From: Vibrio galatheae
GTDB taxonomy: Bacteria; Pseudomonadota; Gammaproteobacteria; Enterobacterales; Vibrionaceae
NCBI RefSeq assembly: GCF_000967545.1
Contig: NZ_JXXV01000008.1
Coordinates: 1-64,000, forward strand
Direction: 5' to 3'
DNA: 64,000 nucleotides
Part shown: positions 37,596-47,166 of the stretch, in pieces
Position numbering within the stretch: the stretch's first letter is position 1
Layout of the letters: each line of letters begins with the position of its first letter
Notes under the pieces: generated by a model
Seen by the model: the letters and a program-made list of their open reading frames with translations, nothing else
Databases searched by the model: none
What the model was told of the DNA's origin: nothing
Program-made: the position numbers and the translations under genes

Positions 37596-38573
37596 TTATG
37601 CTCCTTTACCTGTTAGATCGACCGTTGGGTTGATGATGCCGTAAAGCAAGTCAACAATTGTGTTGGTCACAACGAAAATTAAACCCACGAAGATGACGTA
37701 AGCCGTGATTAGCGGCGTATCGACGCGGTTGATCGCTTCAAGGAAAAGGAAGCCAGTACCCGGCCATTGGAAAACAGTTTCAGTCAATATGGTGTAAGCA
37801 ACCATAGTACCGATTTGCACACCACCAACGGTAAGAACAGGCAACATAGTGTTTTTCAATGCATGCTGGTAGTAAATTTTGTTCAGTGCGAGACCTTTCG
37901 CTTTACCAAACTTGATGTATTCAGAGCTCAGTACTTCGAGCATTTCAGAACGAACTAAGCGAATGAACAAAGGCAACATAATCGACGCAAGAGCGATACA
38001 TGGCAAAATTAAATGTGCTAAGCCATCCAGCGTGAAATAGCCTGACTCCCAACCCAATAGGTTGGCTGTTTCGCCGCGACCATAAGAAGGTAGCCAACCT
38101 AGCTCAATAGAGAACACATACATCAGCATAATGGCCGTCAAGAAGACAGGAATCGAAATCCCGATACTACTTCCCGCCATCACTAGTTTGGTGAAGAAAC
38201 TTTTGGGGTGAATAGCCGAGTAGACGCCAAGCGGAATCGAACAAACGACAATGATCAGAGTGGCACCGAAAACCAATTCTAATGTCGCGACCAATTTATC
38301 AAGAATCACCTCAACCGCTGGGCGCTTGAAGAAATAGGATGTACCAAGATCACCTTGTATCGCAGAGCTTACAAAGCGAGTGTATTTTGTAATGAAGGGA
38401 TCATTCAGACCTAGTTCGTCACGCAGAGCTTGTCGTTCGGCTTCTGAAACCGACTGACCTACCAGCTCACGCAATGGGTCACCTAAGTTATCCTGAATGG
38501 CAAACGCCACTAGACTGATCACAAACATCACTATCAGTGCCTGAAACAGGCGCTTGACCAGAAACGAAAACAT
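37596..38573 (-). CDS. Peptide ABC transporter permease, DppB/OppB type
   Basis: 325 residues starting MFSFLVKRLFQALIVMFVIS, a DppB hallmark, with six membrane segments and an EAA-like loop YIKFGKAKGLALNKIYYQHALKN (about 220-242). It forms the membrane channel with the DppC-type protein. The downstream gene begins 2 bp after its stop. A hairpin separates it from the binding-protein gene upstream. Confidence 0.9.
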   Translation of the reverse strand: MFSFLVKRLFQALIVMFVISLVAFAIQDNLGDPLRELVGQSVSEAERQALRDELGLNDPFITKYTRFVSSAIQGDLGTSYFFKRPAVEVILDKLVATLELVFGATLIIVVCSIPLGVYSAIHPKSFFTKLVMAGSSIGISIPVFLTAIMLMYVFSIELGWLPSYGRGETANLLGWESGYFTLDGLAHLILPCIALASIMLPLFIRLVRSEMLEVLSSEYIKFGKAKGLALNKIYYQHALKNTMLPVLTVGGVQIGTMVAYTILTETVFQWPGTGFLFLEAINRVDTPLITAYVIFVGLIFVVTNTIVDLLYGIINPTVDLTGKGA

Positions 38574-38684
38574 TCCTTGCCCCTTAACTTTCCATAGATT
38601 TCAGCCTGCGAAGCCAAAGAGTCTTTGGTCGCAATCTTCAGTCTTAAAAATGGCACCTAACCCGACTGAAACAAAGTTAAGTAC

Positions 38685-38721
38685 CAAAAAATTAGTGGGC
38701 ACCTGCATCATGCAGATGCCC
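38685..38721 (-). terminator. Hairpin between binding-protein and permease genes
   Basis: GGGCATCTGCAT and ATGCAGGTGCCC pair on the minus strand, followed by ACTAATTTTTT. A partial terminator giving more binding protein than permease, as in many solute-binding operons. Confidence 0.7.
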
Positions 38722-38738
38722 AACTTACTTCAACCTAA

Positions 38739-40289
38739 TTATTTAACCACTAGATCGCCGAAGTAAGGGAAGTTCATCGCGTTAACGATTGGAGCGATAT
38801 CTACGTTAGATTTTGCGCCCCATGCGAGGTTCTGCCAGTGTAGAGGAACAAACGCAGCTTCGTTGTACAGCGTCGTTTCTACTTGTTGTAGCATCTGTGC
38901 ACGCTTAGCAGGATCCGTTTCTACGTTTGAATCCATTACTAGCTTGTCCACTTCTGCATTTGAGTAGTGACCACAGTTGTACTGACCTTTACCCGTTTCT
39001 TCGTTACGAGTCATAGTTAGGAACTCAGAGAAGTTCGCTGAATCTTCTGTATCTGAGTGCCAACCAATCATCAGCATATCTGCTGCACATAGGTCGAACT
39101 CAGGCCAGTATTGCGCTTTAGGCATAGTCTTAAGATCAACTTTGATACCAATCTTAGATAGCATTGCTGCAGCTGCCTGAGCAATCTTCGCATCGTTCAC
39201 GTAACGGTTGTTTGGCGCCATCATAGTTAGCGTAAAGCCGTTCTCGTAACCTGCTTCTTTCATCAGAGCTTTAGCTTTCTTCAGATCGTAACGAGGAACA
39301 AGATCTGCGCTGTAACCTGCATAGCCTGCAGGGCCTTGCTGACCCGCTGCTGTAGCGAAGTCTTTCATGATCTTCTTAACGATACCTTCGTTGTTGATTG
39401 CGTGAACAATCGCCTGACGAACGCGAACATCTTTAAGTGCTTCGTTGCTGCTTTGGTTCATTTGGAACGTGATGATACGAGTACCTGGTAGAGTAACCAG
39501 ATCGACATTCTTCGCATCTTGTACACGCTTGTGGTCGTTTGGAGCCACTGGCGCAATCATATCAACATCGCCAGAAAGAAGTGCTGCAACGCGAGTTGCG
39601 TCTTCTTTGATTGGTACTAGTGTTAGTTTGTCTACGTTACCAGTGTTCTTGTCCCAGTAACCGTCAAAACGTTCAAATTCTACTTTTACACCTTGCTCAC
39701 GAGAAGTAACAACGAATGGGCCAGTACCTGATACGTTGGTTGAAGCAAAAGAGTTACCGTGCTTAACCACTTCGCCCTTGTCTTTGCCATCAGCCGTTGT
39801 GCCTGAGTAGAACTTGCTGTCCATTGGGAAGATGTAAGTCGCGGTTTGAAGAACCAGCGGGTATGCGCCTTTAGAAACAAGCTCTACCGTGTAATCATCA
39901 ACTTTAACCATCTTCTCGTACGGTTCAAAGATCGCTTTAAAGTCTGGAGAGTCTTTCAGACGGTCAAACGTCCAAACTACATCATCAGCGGTTAGTTCGT
40001 TACCAGAGTGGAACTTCACACCTTCACGCAGTTTGAAGCGGAATGTTGTATCATCAACACGTTCCCATTTCTCTGCAAGGCGAGGTTCAAAATCTAACTT
40101 CTGTGTGTAACGAACTAGTGGATCAAACACCATGTGAGACATTTGCAGTGTGCCGCCAGAAAGCTGCTCATGCGGGTCAAGTGATACTGGGTCTGCGTCA
40201 TAAGCGACGGTAATATCTGCTGCAGCTGCGCTAAAGCTCAAGCCTGCTGCCATTAAAGCCACTGCTAGTTTGCTTTTCATGGTTTTCAT
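38739..40289 (-). CDS. Peptide ABC transporter substrate-binding protein
   Basis: About 516 residues from the ATG at 40289, 6 bp after AAGGAG. A signal peptide (SKLAVALMAAGLSFSAAAA) is followed by an extracytoplasmic solute-binding family 5 protein: DADPVSLDPHEQLSGGTLQMSH near the start, then LREGVKFHSGNELTADDVVW (about 90-110), QAIVHAINNEGIVKKIM and FVPLHWQNLAWGAKSNVD. The family captures peptides for the permease pair downstream. Same place in V. cholerae. Confidence 0.9.
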   Translation of the reverse strand: MKTMKSKLAVALMAAGLSFSAAAADITVAYDADPVSLDPHEQLSGGTLQMSHMVFDPLVRYTQKLDFEPRLAEKWERVDDTTFRFKLREGVKFHSGNELTADDVVWTFDRLKDSPDFKAIFEPYEKMVKVDDYTVELVSKGAYPLVLQTATYIFPMDSKFYSGTTADGKDKGEVVKHGNSFASTNVSGTGPFVVTSREQGVKVEFERFDGYWDKNTGNVDKLTLVPIKEDATRVAALLSGDVDMIAPVAPNDHKRVQDAKNVDLVTLPGTRIITFQMNQSSNEALKDVRVRQAIVHAINNEGIVKKIMKDFATAAGQQGPAGYAGYSADLVPRYDLKKAKALMKEAGYENGFTLTMMAPNNRYVNDAKIAQAAAAMLSKIGIKVDLKTMPKAQYWPEFDLCAADMLMIGWHSDTEDSANFSEFLTMTRNEETGKGQYNCGHYSNAEVDKLVMDSNVETDPAKRAQMLQQVETTLYNEAAFVPLHWQNLAWGAKSNVDIAPIVNAMNFPYFGDLVVK

Positions 40290-40383
40290 GCATAACTCCT
40301 TCATGCGGGATTCATCCCTAGTTGTTGTATTTGCTTCTGTTTATACCCCGTCGACATAACGACGACGGGAAAGATTTACGACT

Positions 40384-42099
40384 TTATGCCGTTTTTACTT
40401 CTTCTCTTAAGCCTGTGAATTCAGGCATTAATGAAATCAGTTGCTTACTGTATTCGTGTTGAGGTGTTCTAAATAGCTGTTCTGTTGGGGCAACTTCCAA
40501 TAATGTGCCCATCTGCATCACACCCACTCGGTCACACATCTGACGAATAACGGGTAAATCGTGACTGATAAATAGCATGGTTAGATTTAGCTCATCTTGT
40601 AAATCTTTAAGTAGGTTAAGGATTTGCGCCTGTACCGACACATCAAGAGCTGAGGTAGGTTCGTCACAAATCAATAAACGAGGGCGAGTTGCCAGTGCAC
40701 GCGCAATCGAGATACGCTGGCGTTGACCACCAGAGAATTCGTGCGGGTATTTCACCCCTGCCATCTTACCCAGACCAACATGCTCAAGCAGGTCATTAAC
40801 GATCTGTCTTGTTTCCGCTTCACTGTTGGTCAGTTTATGGAATCGGATAGGCTCTGCGATGATGTCGAAAATCTTCATCCGCGGGTTCATTGAAGTATAT
40901 GGGTTTTGGAACACCATCTGCATTTGGCGACGCATCGGGCGGCGTTCTTTCTCTGACTTCAACGCTGTTAGATCAACACCTTCAAAGGTCACTTTGCCTG
41001 AGTTGGGGGCGTAAAGACCAGCAATCACACGCGCGATAGTTGATTTGCCCGAGCCGGACTCGCCAACCAAACCGAAAGTTTCACCCTCGAACACTTCAAA
41101 ACTGACATTATTTGAAGCCTGGACATATTCACGGCGACTTTCAAACAAAGAATCTTTGGTCACGAAACGTAGATTAACGTTTTCTACTGTGAGTAGTGAA
41201 CCTGTGTACTCTCGATGATCCTGGCTTTGACCCAACCAATGATTTTTCACATCCAGAGGCTCCATCTCGTGTGCTTCTTCGATGTATGAAACCAAAGGAA
41301 AACGATCCAATTTCATATCAGAGCGAGGGACAGCAGAAATAAGACTACGTGTGTATGAGTGGTCAGGATCGCCAAGCACTTTCGCCGTTGGACCGAACTC
41401 AACTAAGTCGCCACGGTACATTACCGCCACGCGGTCTGTAACGTTGGAAACTACGCCCATATCATGGGTAACCAACATACAGCCAACGTTGTTCTTTATA
41501 CACAACTCTCGAATAAGACTAAGAATTTGATCTTGAATCGATACATCCAATGCCGTCGTGGGTTCATCGGCAATAATCAGATCAGGTTCACCCGCAAGGG
41601 CAATGGCGATAACTACGCGCTGACGCATACCACCAGAAAATTGGTGTGGATATTGTTTTAATCGATTTTCAGGTTGTGGGATACCCACCTGTTCCATTAA
41701 AGAGAGCGCTCTTTGGTACGCCTCTTGGTCAGAAACCTTCATATTGGCATGAATTGTTTCTTTCAGTTGATGTTCAACGGTAAACAGAGGGTTTAGAGAT
41801 GTCATTGGATCTTGGAAGATAAATCCAATTTTAGAGCCACGAACCGTACGCATTTGCTCTGGCGTTAAACCAGAAATAAGCTCACCGTCAAGGTAGACAT
41901 CGCCACTAGCAATACGACCTGGGGGGCTAAGAAGATCGATAACTGCGTTACCAACCGTTGATTTACCTGCGCCTGATTCGCCAACAACGCCGACGATTTC
42001 TCCACGCTCGATATTAAAGGAGAGTGATTTAACTGCGGCATGTACACCATGACGCGAAGGGTACTCAATTCGAAGGTTTTTAACTTCTAAAAGTGACAT
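40384..42099 (-). CDS. Peptide ABC transporter ATPase, two nucleotide-binding domains fused
   Basis: About 571 residues from the ATG at 42099 (AGAGGT upstream); a longer frame begins at 42153. Two complete ATPase domains: first with Walker A GESGAGKST and signature FSGGMRQR, second with GESGSGKST and FSGGQRQR, plus two DEPTTALD/DEPTSALD Walker B ends. It thus replaces separate DppD and DppF proteins. First gene of the operon, ahead of the binding protein. Confidence 0.9.
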   Translation of the reverse strand: MSLLEVKNLRIEYPSRHGVHAAVKSLSFNIERGEIVGVVGESGAGKSTVGNAVIDLLSPPGRIASGDVYLDGELISGLTPEQMRTVRGSKIGFIFQDPMTSLNPLFTVEHQLKETIHANMKVSDQEAYQRALSLMEQVGIPQPENRLKQYPHQFSGGMRQRVVIAIALAGEPDLIIADEPTTALDVSIQDQILSLIRELCIKNNVGCMLVTHDMGVVSNVTDRVAVMYRGDLVEFGPTAKVLGDPDHSYTRSLISAVPRSDMKLDRFPLVSYIEEAHEMEPLDVKNHWLGQSQDHREYTGSLLTVENVNLRFVTKDSLFESRREYVQASNNVSFEVFEGETFGLVGESGSGKSTIARVIAGLYAPNSGKVTFEGVDLTALKSEKERRPMRRQMQMVFQNPYTSMNPRMKIFDIIAEPIRFHKLTNSEAETRQIVNDLLEHVGLGKMAGVKYPHEFSGGQRQRISIARALATRPRLLICDEPTSALDVSVQAQILNLLKDLQDELNLTMLFISHDLPVIRQMCDRVGVMQMGTLLEVAPTEQLFRTPQHEYSKQLISLMPEFTGLREEVKTA

Positions 42100-42153
42100 T
42101 ACCAGACCTCTACTGCTTCGGCAGTTTTCTGCCCTGTCTGAAAGTGAATCCAT

Positions 42154-42706
42154 TCATACCAGAATAACGTTCTGGCTATTTACAAGGCCATCAATTTGGC
42201 AAAAAATTCACAGAAAAGCAACAAAGATAGGATAAAAAGTTGAAATAGAACAAAAACCAAGCAGTATCGCAAAATAAATATGCAATCAATCTATATCTTC
42301 GATTGGTCATACCTGAGAGACAAATGGGTCAGAGAGCAATGAAAAAGAGGAGTTTGGTCATTTGTTATTTATTTTGGCCACAAGCATAAATGAATACTAA
42401 TTCAACAAAAGCACGCGCGACAAATTAACAAAATAAAAACACCAATCCAGTTTAAAAACATAAAACCAGTTATTTAAACTGCAATATAAGCAAATAACAA
42501 AAATAAAACACCACAAACCTCTTATAGATAAACTTAATTATCTAGCAATAACGAACGCATAATTTAAACGCATAATTGATTAACTATTAGCGTATATAGA
42601 TAAGGGAAATTTAGCAAAGGTCGCTATGATTGACAGCGGTCAGTAAGGGGCCTTATTTGAACTGCAGGCGGACCCCACCCAAGGTTCATATAACTACAAT
42701 CAGAAC
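42154..42706. other. A/T-rich intergenic region
   Basis: About 550 bp between the ABC operon and the tRNA tail. It is very A/T-rich from about 42200 to 42640, with no credible gene. It must hold the ABC-operon promoter; I could not pick a unique one. A partial third remnant of the tRNA-Pro-like repeat starts at about 42661. Confidence 0.5.
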
Positions 42707-42737
42707 GAAAAAAGCCTCGTCATTTCTGACGAGGCTT
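42707..42737 (-). terminator. Third terminator of the tRNA tail
   Basis: AGCCTCGTC and GACGAGGCT stem with a 6-nt loop, T run on the minus strand. Confidence 0.85.
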
Positions 42738-42821
42738 CCCAATAGTTATCGGTGAAGAGACATTCCTTGGACATCAGACGAACCCCGCCTTGGGTTCGAA
42801 CCTTGTTATATTTCAAATAGT

Positions 42822-42850
42822 AAAAAGCCCTAGTCTTTCGACTAGGGCTT
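42822..42850 (-). terminator. Second terminator of the tRNA tail
   Basis: AGCCCTAGTC and GACTAGGGCT stem with a 4-nt loop, T run on the minus strand. Confidence 0.85.
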
Positions 42851-42935
42851 CAATAGTGGTTGGTGAAGAGCTATTCCTTGAACGTCAGGCGAACCCCACT
42901 CAGGATTCGAATCAAACCCTAAATACACAGAAAGT

Positions 42936-42967
42936 AAAAAAGCCGTAGTATTTCTGCTACGGCTTTT
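42936..42967 (-). terminator. First terminator of the tRNA tail
   Basis: AAAAGCCGTAG and CTACGGCTTTT stem directly below tRNA-Pro, T run on the minus strand. Confidence 0.85.
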
Positions 42968-42974
42968 CTAATAG

Positions 42975-43051
<77 letters not shown>

Positions 43052-43105
43052 ACTTGTATTTTGTCCTGAATTAAACAGGACAGGAAACCGAAGTTACCTA
43101 AACAA

Positions 43106-43182
43106 TGGGGTGGCTAACGGGACTTGAACCCGCGACAACTGGAATCACAATCCAGGGCTCTACCAACTGAGCTATAGCCACC
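43106..43182 (-). tRNA. tRNA-His(GTG), copy 1
   Basis: Acceptor GTGGCTA/TAGCCAC with the encoded extra 5' G characteristic of tRNA-His, anticodon GTG in CTGGATTGTGATTCCAG, encoded CCA. Confidence 0.97.
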
Positions 43183-43224
43183 ATCAAATTGTAGTGTTCA
43201 TCGCTATAGCGAAAAACGAAATAG

Positions 43225-43301
<77 letters not shown>

Positions 43302-43358
43302 ACAAGCTGTTTTATCCTGATAATTTATCAAGATTGGAAGCTGTGCTACCAGAATAAA

Positions 43359-43435
43359 TGGGGTGGCTAACGGGACTTGAACCCGCGACAACTGGAATCA
43401 CAATCCAGGGCTCTACCAACTGAGCTATAGCCACC
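43359..43435 (-). tRNA. tRNA-His(GTG), copy 2
   Basis: Identical in mature sequence to copy 1, extra 5' G and encoded CCA. Confidence 0.97.
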
Positions 43436-43466
43436 ACTGATTTTTACCGATATACCTTTAGGCGCA

Positions 43467-43543
<77 letters not shown>

Positions 43544-43564
43544 ATGCCCTATCGGCGGAGTGGA

Positions 43565-43593
43565 ATAATACGTATATCACACTATGCCGTCTA
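43565..43593 (-). promoter_or_regulatory. Promoter of the tRNA operon
   Basis: On the minus strand TAGACG, 17 bp, then TATTAT, followed by the GC-rich discriminator CCACTCCGCCG expected of a growth-rate/stringent-controlled stable-RNA promoter, just ahead of tRNA-Arg. Confidence 0.55.
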
Positions 43594-43841
43594 GTACTTT
43601 TTCAACTTTTTTTATCGTTTGGTGCCTTTTTCGGCAAATAAAGTGTGATAAACCCCTATTTCCCATTAGATACCCGCTATAAAGCAGGTAACTTGTTGTT
43701 TATTGCAACAACTTAACAGGATATAATCACCCATTATTTACATTGATTTAACAGCTAAGCACGCTTTAAAGCAGCGTATGTCTGTTGGTCAAGCCCCACT
43801 CTAATAATAGGTAAGCACGAATTTACCTTCAGGAATGTAAA

Positions 43842-44264
43842 GTGAGTTTAATGGATATGTCTCGAAAAATGTTAACCGCTTTGGTCGCTGCGATCACTTT
43901 TTCTAGCGCCACTTTTGCAGCTAATGTAAGCCAAGAAGAATATGATGCAATTGCAGAACGTATCAAACCTGTAGGTGATGTTTACCTAGCAGGCGCCGAA
44001 CCAGTCAAAGCAGAACCTACTGGTCCACGTGATGGCGCAACTGTCTACGGTACTTTCTGTATTGCATGTCACGCATCAGGGGTGAGCGGCGCACCTAAAA
44101 TGGGCAACGCAGGTGATTGGTCACCACGAATTGCACAAGGCAAAGACGTGTTGAAAAACCATGCGATCAATGGCTTTAATGCGATGCCTGCGAGAGGTTC
44201 ATGTATGGACTGTTCGGACGATGAAATCGTTGCCGCTATTGAGCATATGATTGCGGGCCTTTAG
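43842..44264 (+). CDS. Cytochrome c5 family protein
   Basis: 140 residues starting at a GTG (AGGA upstream); ATG codons follow within a few residues. A signal peptide (MLTALVAAITFSSATFAA) precedes one haem-binding site CIACH (about 77-81), an axial Met in GFNAMPARG and the class-typical CMDC pair near the C terminus. It is a periplasmic or membrane-attached electron carrier. TATAAT at about 43732 provides a likely promoter. It is followed by a strong terminator and lies convergent to rep. Confidence 0.92.
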   Translation: MSLMDMSRKMLTALVAAITFSSATFAANVSQEEYDAIAERIKPVGDVYLAGAEPVKAEPTGPRDGATVYGTFCIACHASGVSGAPKMGNAGDWSPRIAQGKDVLKNHAINGFNAMPARGSCMDCSDDEIVAAIEHMIAGL

Positions 44265-44283
44265 AGAGTCCTCTTATATATAG

Positions 44284-44312
44284 AAAGGCTTGGCGTTGAC
44301 CAAGCCTTTTTT
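44284..44312. terminator. Terminator between cytochrome c5 and rep
   Basis: AAAGGCTTGG and CCAAGCCTTT form a stem with a 6-nt loop and a T6 tail. Shared by convergent genes. Confidence 0.85.
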
Positions 44313-44336
44313 ATTTCTTGTGGATAGCGCCTATTG

Positions 44337-46355
44337 TTACTTCTTATTAAACATCGACCTTAAGTTTGCAATGTGCGCCTGACCTTTCGCCATGCGCTCT
44401 TCTTGCGTCACAGGCTTCTTGGTTTGCTCCCACTCCACATCATCAAAAGGCAATTCATCGAGGAAGCGGCTTTGAGTTGGCTTGATCAGTTCGCCATATT
44501 GGCGACGTTCTTTACACATAGTAAATGTCAGTTCGCGTTGAGCACGAGTAATACCTACATACATCAAGCGCCGTTCTTCTTCGACGTTGTCTTCATCAAT
44601 GCTAGTTTGATGGGGCAAGATCCCCTCTTCACTGCCTATCAGATAAACATATGGAAACTCGAGACCTTTCGATGCATGTAATGTCATCAATTGCACCGCA
44701 TCACTGTCATCGTCTTCTTCTCCACGCTCCATCATGTCGCGCAGAGTTAGGCGCTGAACCACCTCTTTAATGCTCTTTTTTTCTTGGTCGTAGTTATCAC
44801 CTTCAAGGTCTGCCACTATCCAAGAGTAGAGATCCGATACGTTCTTCATTCGCATCTCCGCCGCTTTGGGGCTTGACGAAGTTTCGTACAACCAATCTTC
44901 GTAGTTGATATCACGCACAAGTGAACGCACCGCTTCGACTGTGTCTCCTCGCTCAGCTTGATCAGCGATTTTTACCAACCACGCGGTAAAACGACGCAAG
45001 TTTTCCAACCCACGCCCAGACAAAGATTGCTCAAGTCCCAATTCAAAACTGGCTTCAAACAGGCTTTTACCACGCATATTGGCGTAACTACCCAATTTTT
45101 CTAATGTGACAGGGCCAATTTCACGTCTGGGTGTATTCACGATACGCAAAAATGCATTGTCGTCGTCGGGATTCACCAACACCCTCAAGTAGGCCATGAT
45201 GTCTTTAATTTCCGCTCGCGCAAAGAAGGATGTTCCGCCAGATAATTTGTAAGGAACCCGGTTTTGCATTAACGATTTTTCTATCAATCGTGACTGGTGG
45301 TTACCACGATATAAAATGGCATAGTCTTTATAGTCGGTTCGATTGAGGAACTTATGCGCGATTAACTCACCAGTAACGCGCTCAGCTTCATGCTCTTCAT
45401 TTTTCGCCAGCAGAACTTTCAGTTTTTCTCCGTCAGGAATCTCTGAAAACAGCGACTTTTCATACACGTGAGGATTGTTGGCGATAAGAATATTGGCGGC
45501 GCGCAAAATGCGGCTCGTGGAGCGATAGTTTTGCTCAAGTTTGATTAGACGTAAATTGGGATAATCTTCACCTAACAAGACCAAGTTTTGTGGTTTAGCG
45601 CCACGCCAAGAATAGATTGATTGGTCATCATCACCAACAACAGTTAAGCGACCACGCTCACCCACGATCAACTTTACCAAATCATACTGACTGGTATTGG
45701 TGTCTTGGTATTCGTCGACGAGTAAGTAGCGAATTCGATTTTGCCAGCGCTGACGGACTTCTTGATTGGTTTTGAGCAGCAACACGGGCAGTGAAATTAA
45801 GTCGTCAAAGTCCAGCGCGTTATAGGCCTTCATCTGCTTTTGGTACATTTCAAAACAGAACGCGAACAGTTGTTGTTGCTCACCCTGTGCCCGAGCTTTG
45901 GCTTGCTCTGGTGTGAGCATATCGTTTTTCCAATTGGAAATGGTACTCAGCAGCTGACGCAACAGATCTTTATCACCATCGAGCTGCTTTTCCGTCAACT
46001 CTTTCAATAGCGCCATCTGGTCTTGGTCATCAAACAGAGAAAAGCCAGACTTCAAACCCAAGGATTTATACTCGCGTTTAATGATGTTTAATCCCAATGT
46101 ATGGAACGTCGATACCATCAAGCCTTTTGACTCGTTCTTACCTAATGTCTGGCCAACACGTTCTTTCATTTCCCGAGCGGCCTTGTTGGTAAAGGTTACC
46201 GCAGCAATATTACGTGCCTTGTAGCCACATTGCTGAACCAGATAAGCGATTTTATTGGTAATTACACGCGTCTTACCTGAGCCAGCGCCCGCTAGCACTA
46301 AACACGGTCCGGAGACGTATTTAACGGCTTCATCTTGGTTGGGGTTCAGCTTCAT
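44337..46355 (-). CDS. rep: ATP-dependent DNA helicase Rep
   Basis: 672 residues from the ATG at 46355 ([14 protein letters not shown]), matching the E. coli family start and length; the open frame extends 44 codons further without similarity. Rep is the SF1 3'-5' helicase that clears proteins ahead of the replication fork. Motifs: [17 protein letters not shown] (about 23-39), [64 protein letters not shown] and [14 protein letters not shown]. The C-terminal PcrA/Rep tail is shorter than UvrD's. Confidence 0.95.
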   Translation of the reverse strand: MKLNPNQDEAVKYVSGPCLVLAGAGSGKTRVITNKIAYLVQQCGYKARNIAAVTFTNKAAREMKERVGQTLGKNESKGLMVSTFHTLGLNIIKREYKSLGLKSGFSLFDDQDQMALLKELTEKQLDGDKDLLRQLLSTISNWKNDMLTPEQAKARAQGEQQQLFAFCFEMYQKQMKAYNALDFDDLISLPVLLLKTNQEVRQRWQNRIRYLLVDEYQDTNTSQYDLVKLIVGERGRLTVVGDDDQSIYSWRGAKPQNLVLLGEDYPNLRLIKLEQNYRSTSRILRAANILIANNPHVYEKSLFSEIPDGEKLKVLLAKNEEHEAERVTGELIAHKFLNRTDYKDYAILYRGNHQSRLIEKSLMQNRVPYKLSGGTSFFARAEIKDIMAYLRVLVNPDDDNAFLRIVNTPRREIGPVTLEKLGSYANMRGKSLFEASFELGLEQSLSGRGLENLRRFTAWLVKIADQAERGDTVEAVRSLVRDINYEDWLYETSSSPKAAEMRMKNVSDLYSWIVADLEGDNYDQEKKSIKEVVQRLTLRDMMERGEEDDDSDAVQLMTLHASKGLEFPYVYLIGSEEGILPHQTSIDEDNVEEERRLMYVGITRAQRELTFTMCKERRQYGELIKPTQSRFLDELPFDDVEWEQTKKPVTQEERMAKGQAHIANLRSMFNKK

Positions 46356-46527
46356 GTTCATCTCAGCAACAGAAAAAGGTGGCGCATATAATAATAGTGC
46401 AACAGGCAGATTGCTATGTTTATACCCTATCGTCGTCGTGCTTAAGCTTACACCTGCCATGTGATTGACTTTTTTTTTATAAATCATGCAATAGTTGTTG
46501 CATATACGCCGACTTATTAGGCTATAA

Positions 46528-46545
46528 TGAATGAACGTTCATTCA
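46528..46545. promoter_or_regulatory. TetR-type operator overlapping the vexR promoter
   Basis: TGAATGAACGTTCATTCA is a perfect 18-bp palindrome that begins at the last base of a TATAAT box (46523-46528). A TetR-family protein is encoded 37 bp downstream, so this is its likely autoregulatory operator and the switch for the pump operon. Confidence 0.8.
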
Positions 46546-46581
46546 CAACCCACCCTATGTAGGCTGTCTGGTTCTTATCCT

Positions 46582-47148
46582 ATGGTAGATAAAAGACAAC
46601 AAATTATAGATGCCGCTGAAAAACTGATCGCAGAGTCAGGCTTTCAAGGTTTCTCAATGCATAAGTTGGCCAAGGAAGCTGGGGTCGCAGCAGGAACCAT
46701 ATACCGCTATTTCTCTGACAAAGAAGATCTATTGCTCCAAGTTCGATTAGCCGTCGTACAACGTAGTGCTGAAGTCGTTCAAGCTGGTGTCGAAGATTCA
46801 ATGACCTTAAAACAAAGATTTCGCAAGATGTGGTTAAACATTTTCGATCTCTCTGGGTCTAACATCGGCAACTTAAAGAATCGCGCTCAGTACGACTCTT
46901 TACCTTGTGCTCAAAGTCATGAGACGAAAGAAATAGAACGAAAAATGTTCAGTAAAGTGGATCAACTTTTCACGGAAGGGCGGGAACAAGGAATATTTAA
47001 ACCCTTAGATAACCCAGTGTTGGCTGCACTTAGTTTAGAAGTCAGTGTCGCTTTGGCACGCAAACAATCTCTCGGATATTACCACTTGGATCAAGATGCC
47101 ATTGACGCGGCGATTGAGGCCAGTTGGGATGCGATTATAAAACACTAA
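46582..47148 (+). CDS. vexR: TetR-family repressor of the RND pump
   Basis: About 188 residues from the ATG at 46582 (MVDKRQQIIDAAEKLI). A start at 46531 would put the operator and transcription start inside the coding region, so it is rejected. The N-terminal helix-turn-helix (FSMHKLAKEAGVAAGTIYRYFSDKEDLL, about 23-50) is typical of TetR proteins; the C-terminal half is the ligand-binding/dimer domain. It lies just ahead of, and co-oriented with, the adaptor and pump genes, corresponding to vexRAB of V. cholerae. Confidence 0.87.
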   Translation: MVDKRQQIIDAAEKLIAESGFQGFSMHKLAKEAGVAAGTIYRYFSDKEDLLLQVRLAVVQRSAEVVQAGVEDSMTLKQRFRKMWLNIFDLSGSNIGNLKNRAQYDSLPCAQSHETKEIERKMFSKVDQLFTEGREQGIFKPLDNPVLAALSLEVSVALARKQSLGYYHLDQDAIDAAIEASWDAIIKH

Positions 47149-47166
47149 TTTGGAGTTCTAATCAGA

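Larger units (their letters stand above)
42661..42968 (-). repeat. tRNA-Pro 3'-end remnants alternating with terminators
   Basis: Below the functional tRNA-Pro gene, two units of about 113 bp repeat, each made of a terminator hairpin and a decayed 3' half of tRNA-Pro: GGTGAAGAG with CATTCC (from about 42750) and GGTGAAGAG with CTATTCC (from about 42862), followed by matching GCGAACCCC-like sequence. A third partial copy (GGCGGACCCC) ends near 42680. The hairpins differ in sequence but share position. Confidence 0.8.
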
